Positions 10,449 through 22,455 of a DNA stretch of 64,000 bases are shown one piece after another. The stretch spans positions 8,715,501 to 8,779,500 of the forward strand of contig JAQISU010000041.1 in NCBI GenBank assembly GCA_029339505.1, read 5' to 3'. The translations under genes and the position numbers were made by a program. The notes below the pieces were generated by a model. It saw nothing but the letters and a program-made list of their open reading frames with translations, searched no databases and was not told the origin of the DNA. This DNA comes from Unio delphinus (taxonomy: Eukaryota; Mollusca; Bivalvia; Unionida; Unionidae). Numbering within the stretch: position 1 is the stretch's first letter; each line of letters opens with the position of its first letter.

Positions 10449-11078
10449 ATAGTAGTAGTATAGCGTCGTATTTATAATCCAACTGTAACGGATTCGATAC
10501 CTTTCAAAGCTTGAGCTAGAGTCGATTACCTCTGCCTCTGTACGTCGGTGGGAAGGGCACTTTGTTTCCATTTCGTCGTCATGACATAGCCATGTTTTTT
10601 TTTTAAAGAGCAGTTAACCTCCCTGCTCATTCCCCAATAAGGCCATTCTCACTAAAATCTTTACTTCTTATGTAGTTAAAAGATGAATGAATCTATCATA
10701 CTTGTGCAACGCATTCTTCAAATAGTTCACTTAACCTCCATCGGAGATTTATGCGTGTGTATCCTAGGTGGCATGTTTTATTAAACTAGAAACACTATTT
10801 AGGAATCAAAGCCTGAAGGCAAGTCAATTCATTTCACTAAAATGTATGATAATATTATTTATTCTTATATTTAGATATACAGTATCAGCTTTTCTAAAAA
10901 AAACAAAAGAATATCTCCCACCCATTTCTTATTAGATATTACTTCGTTAAAATGTCACGACACTTATTGACTCAATTATTCAAAGAGAATCACGATATGC
11001 TTATCAAAACATTTATATGTTCTAAAGATAATCACAACGACTAACTACCTCCACCCCGAAATATCAAATGAACGTCAC
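9974..11078. repeat. Host dispersed repeat, copy a (internally deleted)
   Basis: From 9,974 to about 10,710 the sequence aligns by eye with 11,079-11,780 and 13,688-14,310. From about 10,710 to 11,078 it aligns with 13,310-13,687, the part preceding the next copy. It contains a CTT/ATT/AGT microsatellite (10,329-10,463), whose repeat-only open frames are not genes. No coding signal is seen. Confidence 0.65.
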
Positions 11079-11453
11079 TTTAATCATTGTTACATAGGAC
11101 CAAGTCTTGAATGCAAGTATACTGTTATATGATGTTCAAATCAAATATATTAATAAGGATATTTGAAAGTTTTCTCGTCTAAACGATGTTAAATTGCTTT
11201 GCATGCTGCACTCATATAGGACAATGGTATAAACACTCATGCACTGTGGGAAATCACCAACATTCATACAACAACATCTTGAACGTCTGCCAATTTTATT
11301 TACAATTTGCGTGATATAAATTCAACCAGTTACGATTCAGTCACTATAATATTCATTTTGTGTGCATACGGAATGGGGTGGGTGTATAGAAAATTGTCTT
11401 GCTCGCTTATTATTTGGCACAGGAAACACATCCTCCTTCTTCTTTTTCTTCTT

Positions 11454-11484
<31 letters not shown>

Positions 11485-11503
11485 TTATTATTATTATTAT
11501 TAT

Positions 11504-11538
<35 letters not shown>

Positions 11539-12755
11539 TAGCGTCGTAGTTATAATCCAACGGTGGCGGATACAAAACCTTTCAAAGCCAGTGACACAGT
11601 CGATTACCTCTGCCTCTGTATGTCGGTGGAAAGGGCACTTAGTTTCCATATCGTCGTCATGATATAGCCCTTTTTTAAACAGCAATTAACCTCCCTGCTC
11701 ACTCCCCGACAAGACCATTCTCATTAAAGTTTTTACTTACTAAGTAGTTAAAACATGAATGAATCTAACATCATACTTGTGTCATATAGAAGTAGAGGAG
11801 GGGTGTGGGTGAACCCCCACACCAGTGTCAAACACTATTTCCTAGCAAGAATAGATTAGCTCCCAAGGCAGCAACACTTCATTAATAAAAGCATGGGTAA
11901 CTGTACCCCCGCTAGGTGCCAAATACAACCTTTTATTAATGCATGGGTAATTGTATCCCTACTTTTGATAATTCCACTCTGGCAACTTTAAGATTGATGG
12001 ATTGATAACGTTTCTCTTAAGAGAGTTTTATTTTTTCAAATTCTTTTTATTGGCAGGAACAACAAGCACCTGTACCTGCCTGAACCGGCAACGGACTAGC
12101 AGTGGAGGGACATTCTGAGCGAATTAAACTAAGACACAATAGACTCTATCTTGAATTCTGATCTAGAACAGTTAATGTTGAAAAAATAATATAGATATAA
12201 CAAAAACAGAATGTTTGATTTGTATCACATGTTGCGATTAACTGTAAAACAACCTTCAATAGAAATTAACATTCGTCCTAGAGATAGTATCTTTCAAAAT
12301 GAAACATTAGACCTGACTCATGTACTGTATAAACAATACAGTTATTCTTTCCACTAAATCTTGCGTTTCTTTGTCCTGTGATAACAATGAAAATAATTAA
12401 ATGTAATATAAATGATTATGAGTGGGTTCATAGATCACTATTGTATTTACGAACTTTATGATAATGACAGAACATTGTACATTCAACTGCAAAAAGAGAA
12501 TGTATACATTATAGAGGTGAAAACGCCTTACTCATATTACATAATATATTAGATATCATCCATTAACTCTAGTTAATCAAGTACCGAATCATAACCAACA
12601 TTACAATCAAACTCATCCGAGAATTTCGTGTATTATTTTTATAATTGACCTTATTATTAAAGACAGCAGTGAACGCAGTTTAGTATTCATCCACGCTTTT
12701 AAAGAATGAATGTAACTTGATAGGCTAAATTTCAAGCAATTATGTACAGGAATTA
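11079..12755. repeat. Host dispersed repeat, copy b
   Basis: This copy aligns with 13,688-15,290 over almost its whole length, with many substitutions and small indels. Shared marks include GGACCAAGTCTTGA near the start, the CTT/ATT/AGT microsatellite (11,438-11,540), two AGCATGGGTAA-type stretches near 11,890 and 11,940, and GACAGCAGTGAACGCAGTTT near the end. I find no coding region, terminal inverted repeat or tail that would name the family. Confidence 0.65.
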
Positions 12756-12764
12756 CATTATGTA

Positions 12765-13687
12765 CGAGGGTAGGTCTCCATCTTCATGCTTTAATATTCA
12801 ATCTCCCAAATTGGATTTTGAAAAGATTGGAACCGGTAATATTCTGGCTTAATCATGAAATCAAAATAGTGTCCGTGTGATTTCAAAATGTATGCTGTAA
12901 CATTATTTGAAGTAACAATGTGTAACGAAAAGGTGTCTTATTCATTTTACAAAACTGGAATAATGTACACAAACATATTACGTATTGAAATAAAAAAGTT
13001 ACATATAGATTTGTTCCTGTCTCTAATACAAACTTAAAGGTTCCACTGCCCTATATGATACAGACGTAAGTGTTTGCATTAAAACAACAGACTGAACCTA
13101 AAGTGTCAACTATGGTCTTTTACATCAATTGATGTAACAGATGACCTAATTACACGTTGTCCACTGTGACATCTGCAATACACGCCAAGGCAACATTGAA
13201 TGGAATCGAATTTGTATGGACGCACGAGATCGTTTATTGAAAGATTTATTAACCTTCATACAATTCTATGATGGATTTAACATTTCAGTATTTGGACGTT
13301 AATATAGCTGAAAATGCAACTCATTCTTCAAATCGTTTACTTAACCTCCATCGGAAATGTATGCATGTGTATCATAGGTCTCATGTTTTATTAAAGAAAA
13401 ACACGATTTAGGAATCGAAGCGTGAAGGTCAGGCAATTCATTTCACTAACATGTATGATATCATTATTTATTCTTATATTTAGATATATAATATCAGCTT
13501 TTCTGAAAAACAAACGAAGATCTCCAACCCATTTCTTATTATATATTACTTCGTTAAAATGTCACGACACTTATTGACTCAATTATTCAAAGAGAATCAC
13601 GATATGCTTATCAAAACATTATGTATGTTCTAAAGATAATCACAATTACTAACTACCTCCACCCCAAAATATATAAAGATCGTCGCT
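12765..13687. repeat. Host dispersed repeat, segment shared with the window's right end
   Basis: From about 12,765 to 13,450 this matches 63,345-64,000 closely. Shared marks include TTCAATCTCCCAAATTGGAT and TACACGTTGTCCACTGTGAC. Its last 370 bases also match 10,710-11,078. Together with the following copy it suggests a full repeat unit of about 2.5 kb (12,765-15,290). Confidence 0.65.
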
Positions 13688-15290
13688 TTAATTATTGTTA
13701 TGTAGGATCAAGTCTTGAATGCAAGTATACTATTATATGATGTTCAAATCAAATAATTAATAAGAATATTGGAAAGTGTTCTGATCTAAACAATGTTAAA
13801 TTGCTTTACATGCTGCATTGTTATAGGACAATGTTATAAACACTCATGCACTGTGGGCACTCACCAACATGCATACAACAAAATCTTGAACGTCTGCCAA
13901 TTTTATTTACAATTTGCATGCTATAAATTCAACCAGTTGCGATTTAGTCACTAAAATATTCATTTTGTGTGCATACGAAATGGGGTGGGAGTATAGAAAA
14001 TTATCTTGCTCGCTTGTTATCTGGCACAGGAAAGACCTCATTCCTCTTATTATTATTAGTAGAAGTAGTAGTAGTAGTATAGCGTCGTAATTATAATCCA
14101 ACGGTGATGGATTCGATACCTTTCAAAGCCAGAGCTAGAGTCGATTACCTCTTCCTGTGTATGTCGGTGGGAAGAGCATTTAGTTTCCATTTCGTCGTCA
14201 TGATATAGCCATGTTTTTTTAAAGAGCAGTTAACCTCCCTGCTCATTCCCCAACAAGGCCATTCTCACTAAAGTCTTTACTTAATATGTAGTGAACAGAT
14301 GAATGAATCTAAAATCATACTTGTGTCCTATAGAACCCTCATACCAGTGTCAAACACTATTTTCGAGCAAGAATAGTTTAGCTCCCAAGGCAGCAACATT
14401 TCTTTAATAAAAGCATGGGTAACTGTATCCCCCCCCCCCTAGGTTCCAAGTACAACCTTTTATTAATGCATGGGTAATTGTATCCCTACTTTTGATAGTT
14501 CCACTCTTGCAACTTTAAGATTGATGCATTAATAAAGTTTCTCCGAAGAGAGGTATATTTTTTCAAAATCTTTTTATTGGCAGGAACAGCAAGCTCTTTC
14601 ATTCGGGTGCGATGTATCTACATGAACCGACAACGGACTAGCATTGGCGGGACATTCTGAGCGAATTAAACTAAGAAACAATAGACTCACTCATGGTTTC
14701 TGGTCTAGAACAGTTACTGTTGGAAAAATTATATAGATATAACAAAAACAGAAAGTTTGATATCTGTCACATGTTGCGATTAACCTTCAATAGAAATTAG
14801 ACAATGACATGGGTCCTAGAGGTAGTATCTTTCAACATGAAGCATTAGACCTGACTCATGTACTGTATAAACAATACAAATATTCTTTTCACTAAATCTT
14901 GTGTTTCTTTGTCCTGTGATAAAAATGAAAATAATTAAATGTCATATGAATCATTATGTGCTGGGTTCATAGATCACTATTGTATTTATGACCTTTATGA
15001 TAATGAAAGGACTTTGTGCATTTAAATGAAAAAAGAGAATGTATACATTACAGAGGTGAAAATGCCTTACTGATATTACATATTATATTATATATCATCC
15101 ATTAGTTCAAGCTAATCAAGTACCGAATAATAACCAACATTACAATCAAACTCATCGGAGAATTTCGTGTATTATTTTTATAATTGACCTTATTATTAAA
15201 GACAGCAGTGAACGCAGTTTAGTGTTCATCCACGCTTCAAAATAATGTGACGTGATTGGCTAACTTTCAAGCAGATATGTACAGAAATAG
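13688..15290. repeat. Host dispersed repeat, copy c
   Basis: This is the counterpart of copy b, with a shortened ATT/AGT microsatellite (14,046-14,080) and a poly-C run near 14,431. The two copies differ enough that they are old. No gene is seen. The following 15,291-16,395 is AT-rich single-copy sequence in which I see nothing. Confidence 0.6.
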
Positions 15291-16409
15291 TACTTTTAGA
15301 TGTTGTAACATTGTGCTATGGAAAACTGGTATAATAAGATATTCTTAAAATGTTAATGCTTTATACTTATACAAATTTTTGTTCATATTTTACTTTTTAA
15401 TGAACTTGCTGTCGATGAACAGGATGTACTATAGAATTATATATTAGATATATTAGAATGCACGAGCTTGATAAATTTATTGATTGACAGTTGTATACCG
15501 GTGCATCAGAACTGTAAGTTTAGCGCCATAGGAAAAGGTTATATGTAAGATTGTTGGAAGGCACGAGGCCAATGCAAGTTATATAGTAGAGAAGTCAATT
15601 TATCAAATAAAATCGGTACAGACGTACGCATTCACGTTTTGACCCAAAAGCACTTAAATAGAACATGTGATTATTTTTAACCTCAGTGTCGTTCTTATCT
15701 TGTGCATCCTTGTATCTCATCAGCTAGTAATGAATACGTAGGAAGTCTGTTATTCATATACATTATAGGTAATAACTGTTCCATTATCATTTAATCTGTA
15801 ATAATACATGACTCTTCAAATCTATCATATTTTGAAAAAGCAGACAATTGACGCGTATCAACACTGCTGCAGAAAAGGCATTGGTCTCATAAGATGTTGC
15901 TATAAAATGCCAATGACTATAAATGAAATATAAAGCTTTGTTGTCATTTATTATATATTGATCACTGAATAATTTTTTTAAATAAATTATTTTAAGAGTA
16001 TTTCACATGAATTTTTATTGAACTTGAGCGCATACTAAAAGTTTGCTTTCCACTATGTCTAAAACCAAACTAATGGTTTTGAACATACCTTCGATGTCAT
16101 ATTAAGAAAACTGTAATTAAGCACTCATATAGTTTCCGATGTCTTTTATTAAATTAAGAAATCATTCTATATCACAACAGCGCCTGAAATGCATGACATT
16201 TTAGCACGTCGTGTCAATAATTGTGCAGAAGGTTTTAGAAATTTTGGACATTTTTCGCAATGTACATAGCGATTTCTTCCATTATTTTCTTCTCTTTCGC
16301 TCCAGGAATGTTATATCTTAAAGCCAACGTTTCATATTACAAGGTTTAGTTAGATGCCGCTAATAAGAAAAAATAATGGGAAATTTAAGTCTTGGTGATA
16401 GTTTGAACA

Positions 16410-16741
16410 CACACACAGCCGAACGCACGCACGCACGCTCGCACACACACACACAAACACACACACACACACACACACACATACATACATACATACATAC
16501 ATACATACATACATACATACATACATACATACATAAATACATACATACAGACATACATACATACATACATACATACATACATACATACATACATACATAC
16601 ATACATACATACATACATACGTACATACGTACAAACATACATACATACATACATACATACATACATACATACATACATACATACATACATACATACATAC
16701 ATACATACATACATACATACATACATACATACATACATACA
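16410..16741. repeat. (CA)n then (CATA)n microsatellite
   Basis: A CA-rich run (about 16,410-16,480) passes into about 260 bases of CATA repeats with a few substitutions. Long open frames of Tyr-Ile-His-Thr or Met-Tyr-Val-Cys here arise only from the repeat. Confidence 0.95.
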
Positions 16742-16895
16742 TGTGTGTGTGTACGTATAAAAGTACATATACATGTGTGTGTAATAAAGTATATGGGGGT
16801 ATAGAGGCTTTCGATAAAGGTAGTACCTTTGTTTTCTGTCAACTGCATTATCTGTGTGGATGGACGCACTGTCCTCATCCAACTCCTAGATCTCT

Positions 16896-17060
16896 CACGT
16901 CTAGTAATCGAGGGGGTGAAACGAACATACTATTCAGACAAACTGAAAAATGACAGTTTCGGTTTGGTACGAAAACACAAATGAAAAAAACATACCCATT
17001 AAGTGGGTGAATCAGACAAACTAATAAAAGACAGTTTCGGTTTCGTACTAGTGGGCAAAT
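16896..17060. mobile_element. Possible left edge of the right Polinton piece, with direct repeats
   Basis: AGTAATCGAGGGGGTGAAAC begins at 16,901 and loosely resembles the terminus proposed at 9,973 read inwards (shared GAGGGGG then GAA). It is followed by a direct repeat of about 38 bp, CAGACAAACT then GACAGTTTCGGTTT, at 16,937 and 17,012, with a third short CAGACAA near 17,052. The resemblance is weak, so the edge is tentative. Confidence 0.25.
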
Positions 17061-17195
17061 CAGACAACCTTTTATAGGTGTCTATTTGGTAAACCATGGC
17101 CTGTGACGAATTCGAAAAGGGTGTCAACGAACAGAAATTGCCTCGGTGGAACAGAGACGTATATTTTTTTTCGAGCCCTCGTAGTTGCTATTGTT

Positions 17196-17823
17196 TTAAC
17201 CGAATATTTGATCAAGTCTGTTACGATATCTGGATCTAGAGTCATGTAAATTTATCGTTATAAATCTGTATGGGGCTGACTTAGCAACACTAAAGAAATT
17301 TCTAAAACAAATTATAATCCATATCACGGCTACACTAGGTCTGATGAATATTTCTAAGTGTATGTGTATCACATCCATTAAACACAAAAAAATATTACAA
17401 TTGTCCCTGATACCTTTAGGAATTTGTGTATGCCGCTGGGTAATATCAGTATTTTTATCTCCCCCTCGGTAAAATATTCTAGCTGGATTTGCTTGTTTAT
17501 CCAACATTACATCATCAAATTGTTAATGGATCCATCAATAGAGTCAACACTCGGTGCTTAGTCAATATCGGTAATAAATTCAATAACAACTTCGTTTAAC
17601 GATTTCGCCTTCTCGTTAAAGATCGTACTATTGATCATCATGTACAGGTGGTGTTACCAAAAACAACCTGTCCCATTTCAACCATCTCAATATCACATTC
17701 AGTAACAACTGTCTTGCCATTTCCAGACGGTCCAATTATAATTACATGAATATAATTCGGTAGCATTGCATGGTGTTTGACCGGTTCTCTTGCTCTTGTC
17801 GCCAAAAAATCAATCACAGCCAT
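17196..17823 (-). pseudogene. Polinton genome-packaging ATPase (FtsK/HerA type), frameshifted
   Basis: This is the motor that pumps viral DNA into the capsid. The ATG complement lies at 17,821-17,823. The N-terminal part (17,638-17,823) has a hydrophobic strand and a perfect Walker A motif, GPSGNGKT (17,710-17,733). The frame then breaks. It resumes before 17,508 with FDDVML, a Walker B-like strand, and continues in 17,196-17,507 with the RHTQIPKGIRDNCNIF block and the C-terminal APYRFITINLHDSRSRYRNRLD segment, both characteristic of Polinton ATPases. The middle of about 40 codons (17,510-17,640) is damaged. Its start lies only 16 bases from that of the zinc-ribbon gene on the other strand, so the two probably shared a promoter. 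Confidence 0.85.
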
Positions 17824-17839
17824 GTTATTATAAATAATT

Positions 17840-18362
17840 ATGGATCTTTATTGTGTTAAGTGTAAGACGCGTACTAGTACAAACGACTTAACAACAATTG
17901 CAACAAGAAATAACAGATCAGCACATGCCGGTAAGTGTACACAGTGTGGTACTAAGAAATTTAGATTTGTTTCTATGAAATCGGGTGATGATTTAAAAAC
18001 AAAACGAGGAGGTGACATTGCAAAAAATTGACAAAACTCTCAGATACTCCATGGGCCAAATACCCAGGAGAAAAACATCTTCCAAGATATAATTACTGTG
18101 GCCCTGGAACCAGACTCGATATCTGACTTGACGGCAAGACCAACCATGATCAGGTGAATATCCTATAAACGCTATCGATAAAGCGTGTCATGCTCACGAT
18201 GTTGCTTATAAATGTAGCAATATGCAACATAGACATATCGCCGATGTGAAATTGATTCACGCGTTAAATTCTATTACGAATAAATCTTTCAAGGGACCAT
18301 TAGCTAACTGGTTAGTACGATCTTCGATGAAAGGTAAACTGGCATTAGGTGCAGGTCATTAA
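17840..18362 (+). pseudogene. Zinc-ribbon (DUF5679-like) plus phospholipase A2 protein, frameshifted
   Basis: The first part (17,840-18,031) starts at an ATG and has two CxxC pairs, YCVKCK and CTQCGTKKFRF, separated by a T..NNRSAHAG loop. This pattern matches the DUF5679 zinc ribbon often found in Polintons and related viruses. Directly downstream, in other frames, is a parvovirus-type phospholipase A2 core: the calcium loop YCGPGT (18,094-18,111) and the His-Asp site KACHAHDVAYKC (18,195-18,200 encode HD). A final helical part ends at the stop 18,360-18,362. In parvoviruses this enzyme acts on membranes during entry; here the role is by analogy. At least two frameshifts break the gene. Whether ribbon and lipase were one protein or two cannot be settled. 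Confidence 0.75.
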
Positions 18363-18369
18363 TATTAAT

Positions 18370-19017
18370 ATGGAATATATTTATTATTCCCCAAGAGGAT
18401 ACTGGAAAGGTACATCAGCAATTAATAAATTCACCACCGTGGCAAAAGTCAAAAAACGTTACTGCAGAAAAGTGGTTATCAAGACATGTGATATGGCACA
18501 TTTATCTACCACCGCCTATACAAATTCACTTCGCACATTTTTATGTTATCGTTCCAAATGAAATTCATGAGGCTGATATATTATTTATGCCGCATGATAC
18601 TGTCAAAAGACGGACTTACATTTATAAGTTACTGTTGCTAGTAGATACAAAGAAGCTGAACCATTTTTTTTACCAAGGCGGCATCAGAAGTACCTGATGC
18701 GTTTGAACAAATTTATCAACGAGGACCTTTACATGGACCAAATCTGCTACAGGTTGATTTCAAGGTGCAGTGTTATCAGTAATGAAGCATCACTATGTCA
18801 CCATCGGAGAAAGACATACCGCAATACACCGTGATCAGAAAATTGTTGAACAATTTAATCGAACACTTTCTGTGCGGTTATTTGGATATCAATACGCAAA
18901 GAAATTTATCGAAGATAAGAGATCTCGTGAATGTATTGCAAGATTACCAAGTGTGATAACCGTGCTAAATAATGAAATTACTCAAACAATCAATATGAAA
19001 GTTATTGACGCGATAAA

Positions 19018-19089
<72 letters not shown>

Positions 19090-19356
19090 ACATAAAATGA
19101 TTTTCCAAAACATAAAATACTTGGTAATGTCACTGTCCGATATTTATATGAACTAGGTGAACTTGAGGGTGGTAGAAAAAAAGCTACTGAACCAAAATTT
19201 AGTGTTACCGCAGATAAAATATCTAACATAACAAGATCCACGGGTAGACCCGCAATCTATAGATTAGATTCAATTGCTCCTCGGCGTAGAATTACATGTG
19301 AACAATTACAAGTAATACCCGACGATACACAACTACCACCACGATCACTTAACTAG
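18370..19356 (+). pseudogene. Polinton integrase (retroviral-type, DDE), broken and microsatellite-interrupted
   Basis: This enzyme inserts the element's DNA into the host genome. The ATG at 18,370 opens an N-terminal domain (YYSPRGYWKG) with the early zinc-binding region damaged. The catalytic core is recognisable across frames. The PNEIHEADILFMPHD segment has the first Asp, the LLQVDF strand near 18,748 has the second, and IVEQFNRTLSVRLFGYQYAKKF (18,770-19,018) has the catalytic Glu in the family's E.FNRTL context. The frame then meets a 66-base (TA)n array. The C-terminal domain resumes at about 19,105 with LGNVTV..LYELGELEGG and ends at TAG 19,354-19,356. There are at least three frameshifts besides the array. 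Order and spacing match Polinton integrases. Confidence 0.85.
19021..19086. repeat. (TA)n array inside the integrase pseudogene
   Basis: About 33 TA units split the integrase between its catalytic core and C-terminal domain. The flanking sequence is clearly integrase on both sides, so the array arose or expanded after decay began. Confidence 0.95.
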
Positions 19357-19366
19357 CACCACTGCG

Positions 19367-19603
19367 TCAGTTGCACTCTAGACAGATCACTATCACATTT
19401 TCTCGTGTATGACCAAAACGGCTAACTTTTATGTCTGCGGTAAATTGTCGAGGATTTTTCTCCAACAACGACCATAGCAGTATACAATTACAGCACGCGC
19501 AGTCATTATTCTGCTGTTGTTTCAGCGTCATTATAAATTCAACATCAATATCAAATTCTCTATTATTTCTCATACTGATTGGGTTCATTTTCATGACCAT
19601 CAT
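19367..19603 (-). pseudogene. HNH / endonuclease VII-like zinc-binding fragment
   Basis: This 78-residue frame faces the integrase, with 10 bases between their stop codons. It shows the layout of small HNH-type nucleases: a CACC pair, then about 30 residues later FTADIKVSRFGHTRENVIVICLECN, in which GHT-x-[ED]-N and the second C..CN pair are hallmarks. The usual ID or VD dipeptide is here ADI, and the protein stops right after the last CN, losing the expected C-terminal helix. It is therefore probably truncated. Neighbourhood suggests it belongs to the Polinton. The evidence is pattern only. Confidence 0.5.
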
Positions 19604-19739
19604 TTTGAAGCATGAAAGTGTAATTGGTTATAAAACAACTTTTTCATACACATCGAATATTAATTGCATGAAAGACAATGTATCCAATGATGAGCATAAT
19701 ATGGTTAATATTTTGTATGCTCCTGATCCAAATTAATGC

Positions 19740-20533
19740 ATTGCAAGAAGGAGTCAGTTGACATTATTATCCCAGTTTTTCAGTGTGGACATGTGTTCTT
19801 TGCGTGTACCGCAGATTATGAGGATATTTGATTTTATGTTTTGTAACGTTGGGGCACTTTTATTAGAATGTTAACTAATAACACATGCAAAGAAACATCG
19901 TCCCAACACCGACAGACCATAATAACAAATAGCTACTACAATCTAACAAAGCTGTAAATGACAACATAAATATAAATATCACGAACCGTAGGTTTATTAC
20001 AGTATATATGATGCTCGCTTATTGTGTGGATACTATTTAGTTCGTAAGCGTCATGTCTTTAGATTCCATGGAAATCATAATTATCCATACTAGGTTACAT
20101 CAGATGTTTTTATTTTCAGATGTGAAATTCGTATTTTCGAGCACGAAAATAAGAATAAATGAGCAGAACATTAACACACTGAGGGCAAATCATCGGAATT
20201 ATATATAATAATAATTTTAGGCACCTTAAGTGAAATATAATGATGCAACAGGAATACAACTACCTGATGTTAATATTAATGCTATTTATGTCACAAATAC
20301 AATTATTCTGAACCAAATAGTTTGCTTTTTATTTAAGTCGAGACACTGTTACTTATTTATCAAGACCTTCATTAATCTAGTTCATTTAATAAAATAATCA
20401 TTCACAGGAAGAATAAGATGTGAAACTCATTGGTTGCTGTTTTTATTCAAATAAATAATTATGTGCTGCCACAACAATAAAAACGATGAACATGTCACGG
20501 ATATTATAAAATCAAAATGATTTGACTCATGTG

Positions 20534-20589
<56 letters not shown>

Positions 20590-20757
20590 GTAAGGACATA
20601 TTAGTTTCCATGCGACTTTTCACTGACGTTACATACGATTATATCCAACATTTGTAAGTCAGAATAATTCTGGCACAAGTTATCATCTGTTGATTTAGTT
20701 GATATATCGTCTTCAAAATATGTTTTATATGTCTGTCTGTCTGTCTCTCTGTCTCTG

Positions 20758-20806
<49 letters not shown>

Positions 20807-22098
20807 GATATAAGTCTTACTTATTCGCATTCATATAATGATACAGTCCTATTTATTACGCCGCGAACAAAGTACACAATGGTCATATTTGCGGTCTCAC
20901 TGGATAGTGTCGTATTTTGACACCTCCCTACTTATTAGAGTAGAAGGCATGAGCCTAATTATCACCATCCAAGCATTTTTAAATTCAAAAATAAGCTACA
21001 TCTGTAATGTCGTTTACATTTATTTTCAGACAGGCATGGGCATGGTTTTATTTGTAGGTGACTGTCTGTCACAATTAGATTAACATTGGATAACAAATGC
21101 ATAAATTGGGCTGCAAATGAGCAGCCGACTTGGCTTACATATTTACATGTGTCTGCTACAGAGGTAAATAGCTAACAAATCTAGATGGTTCTGAGGTGAT
21201 GAAAATTATGAAAAGTTGTTACGGTACTGGTGAAATGTATTCATGCATAAGGCACATACTTATTTGTCTAGCTATCTTGTCACAGGAAAATATTTAAAAC
21301 AGCTGATTCCTGTCAAAAATGAATGTAAAAAGAGGGGTTGGTGGCAGTGTTTGTTCATTATCAAAGCCACCAGTTGCATATGGAGTAAACCTTAATACCT
21401 CAGTCAGAATCTTACAAGCATTTTTTCAACAAAAATCATTAATTAGCTTTTATTTGTATCTTTAATGTAATATTATTATCATTTTTCTGCAATAGGTCAT
21501 TGTCGGATCATAATTTGGCAAATTAGCTGTCCTGTGAGCCTGAGTAGTCTTAGTTTGTTATGCGTTGATAATATTAGTTAACCGCCTCTGCTATGGACCG
21601 AGTAGTCCCGGAATCGCAGTATTGTGTACTGACCGAGGACGTAATAGCAATATCTAATTTGGCACCCCATGGTGCACATAAAATGTATTATTGTTTCAGC
21701 CAGTCTATGCCTATAAAGGTCTTTATCCTGACCGAATGAAATGCTAACACAAGCAAGTAAAGGCGATTTCAAGAGCCCTTGAAATATATTTCAGTTTATT
21801 GTCATGCGATGGTAGCCCAAGGATGCCAAAGTCGGTTAAAATGGGATATGTTTCTTTAACAAATCTATCTAATCTAATCGCTTCTGTCAACAGTAAGTTT
21901 CATCACTTGCAGATAAGTCACCTTGCACATTTAAATTAATTTGATTATCACAAATCTACCAATATAATAAGTGTGTTTAAGCAAACAGACGGAACAAAGA
22001 GACGATAGATCAGCTGCAGCTTTCGAGAAAATAATGTATCACTAATTCATTATTAGTCAAGGCAATGACGAAATAAATCCTTAGTATTAAAGAATTAT
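19740..22098. other. AT-rich intergenic DNA with microsatellites, no gene seen
   Basis: Only simple repeats stand out: (TA)n at 20,540-20,586 and a CTGT/CT array at 20,731-20,803. The open frames here are short, lack conserved motifs and do not recur elsewhere in the window. Confidence 0.6.
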
Positions 22099-22119
22099 TC
22101 AAGATATGCATATATATAT

Positions 22120-22455
<336 letters not shown>

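Noticed and set aside
10181..11685. Poly-Ser, poly-Leu and poly-Arg open frames on both strands
   Set aside because: They are translations of CTT/ATT/AGT microsatellites and change length between repeat copies.
16478..16741. CRISPR-like regular repeat
   Set aside because: There are no spacers, only continuous tetranucleotide units in a eukaryotic setting.
16350..16953. Long frames of Met-Tyr-Val-Cys or Tyr-Ile-His-Thr repeats
   Set aside because: They arise from the (CATA)n array; its period-4 structure leaves several frames open. The same holds at 23,259-23,856.
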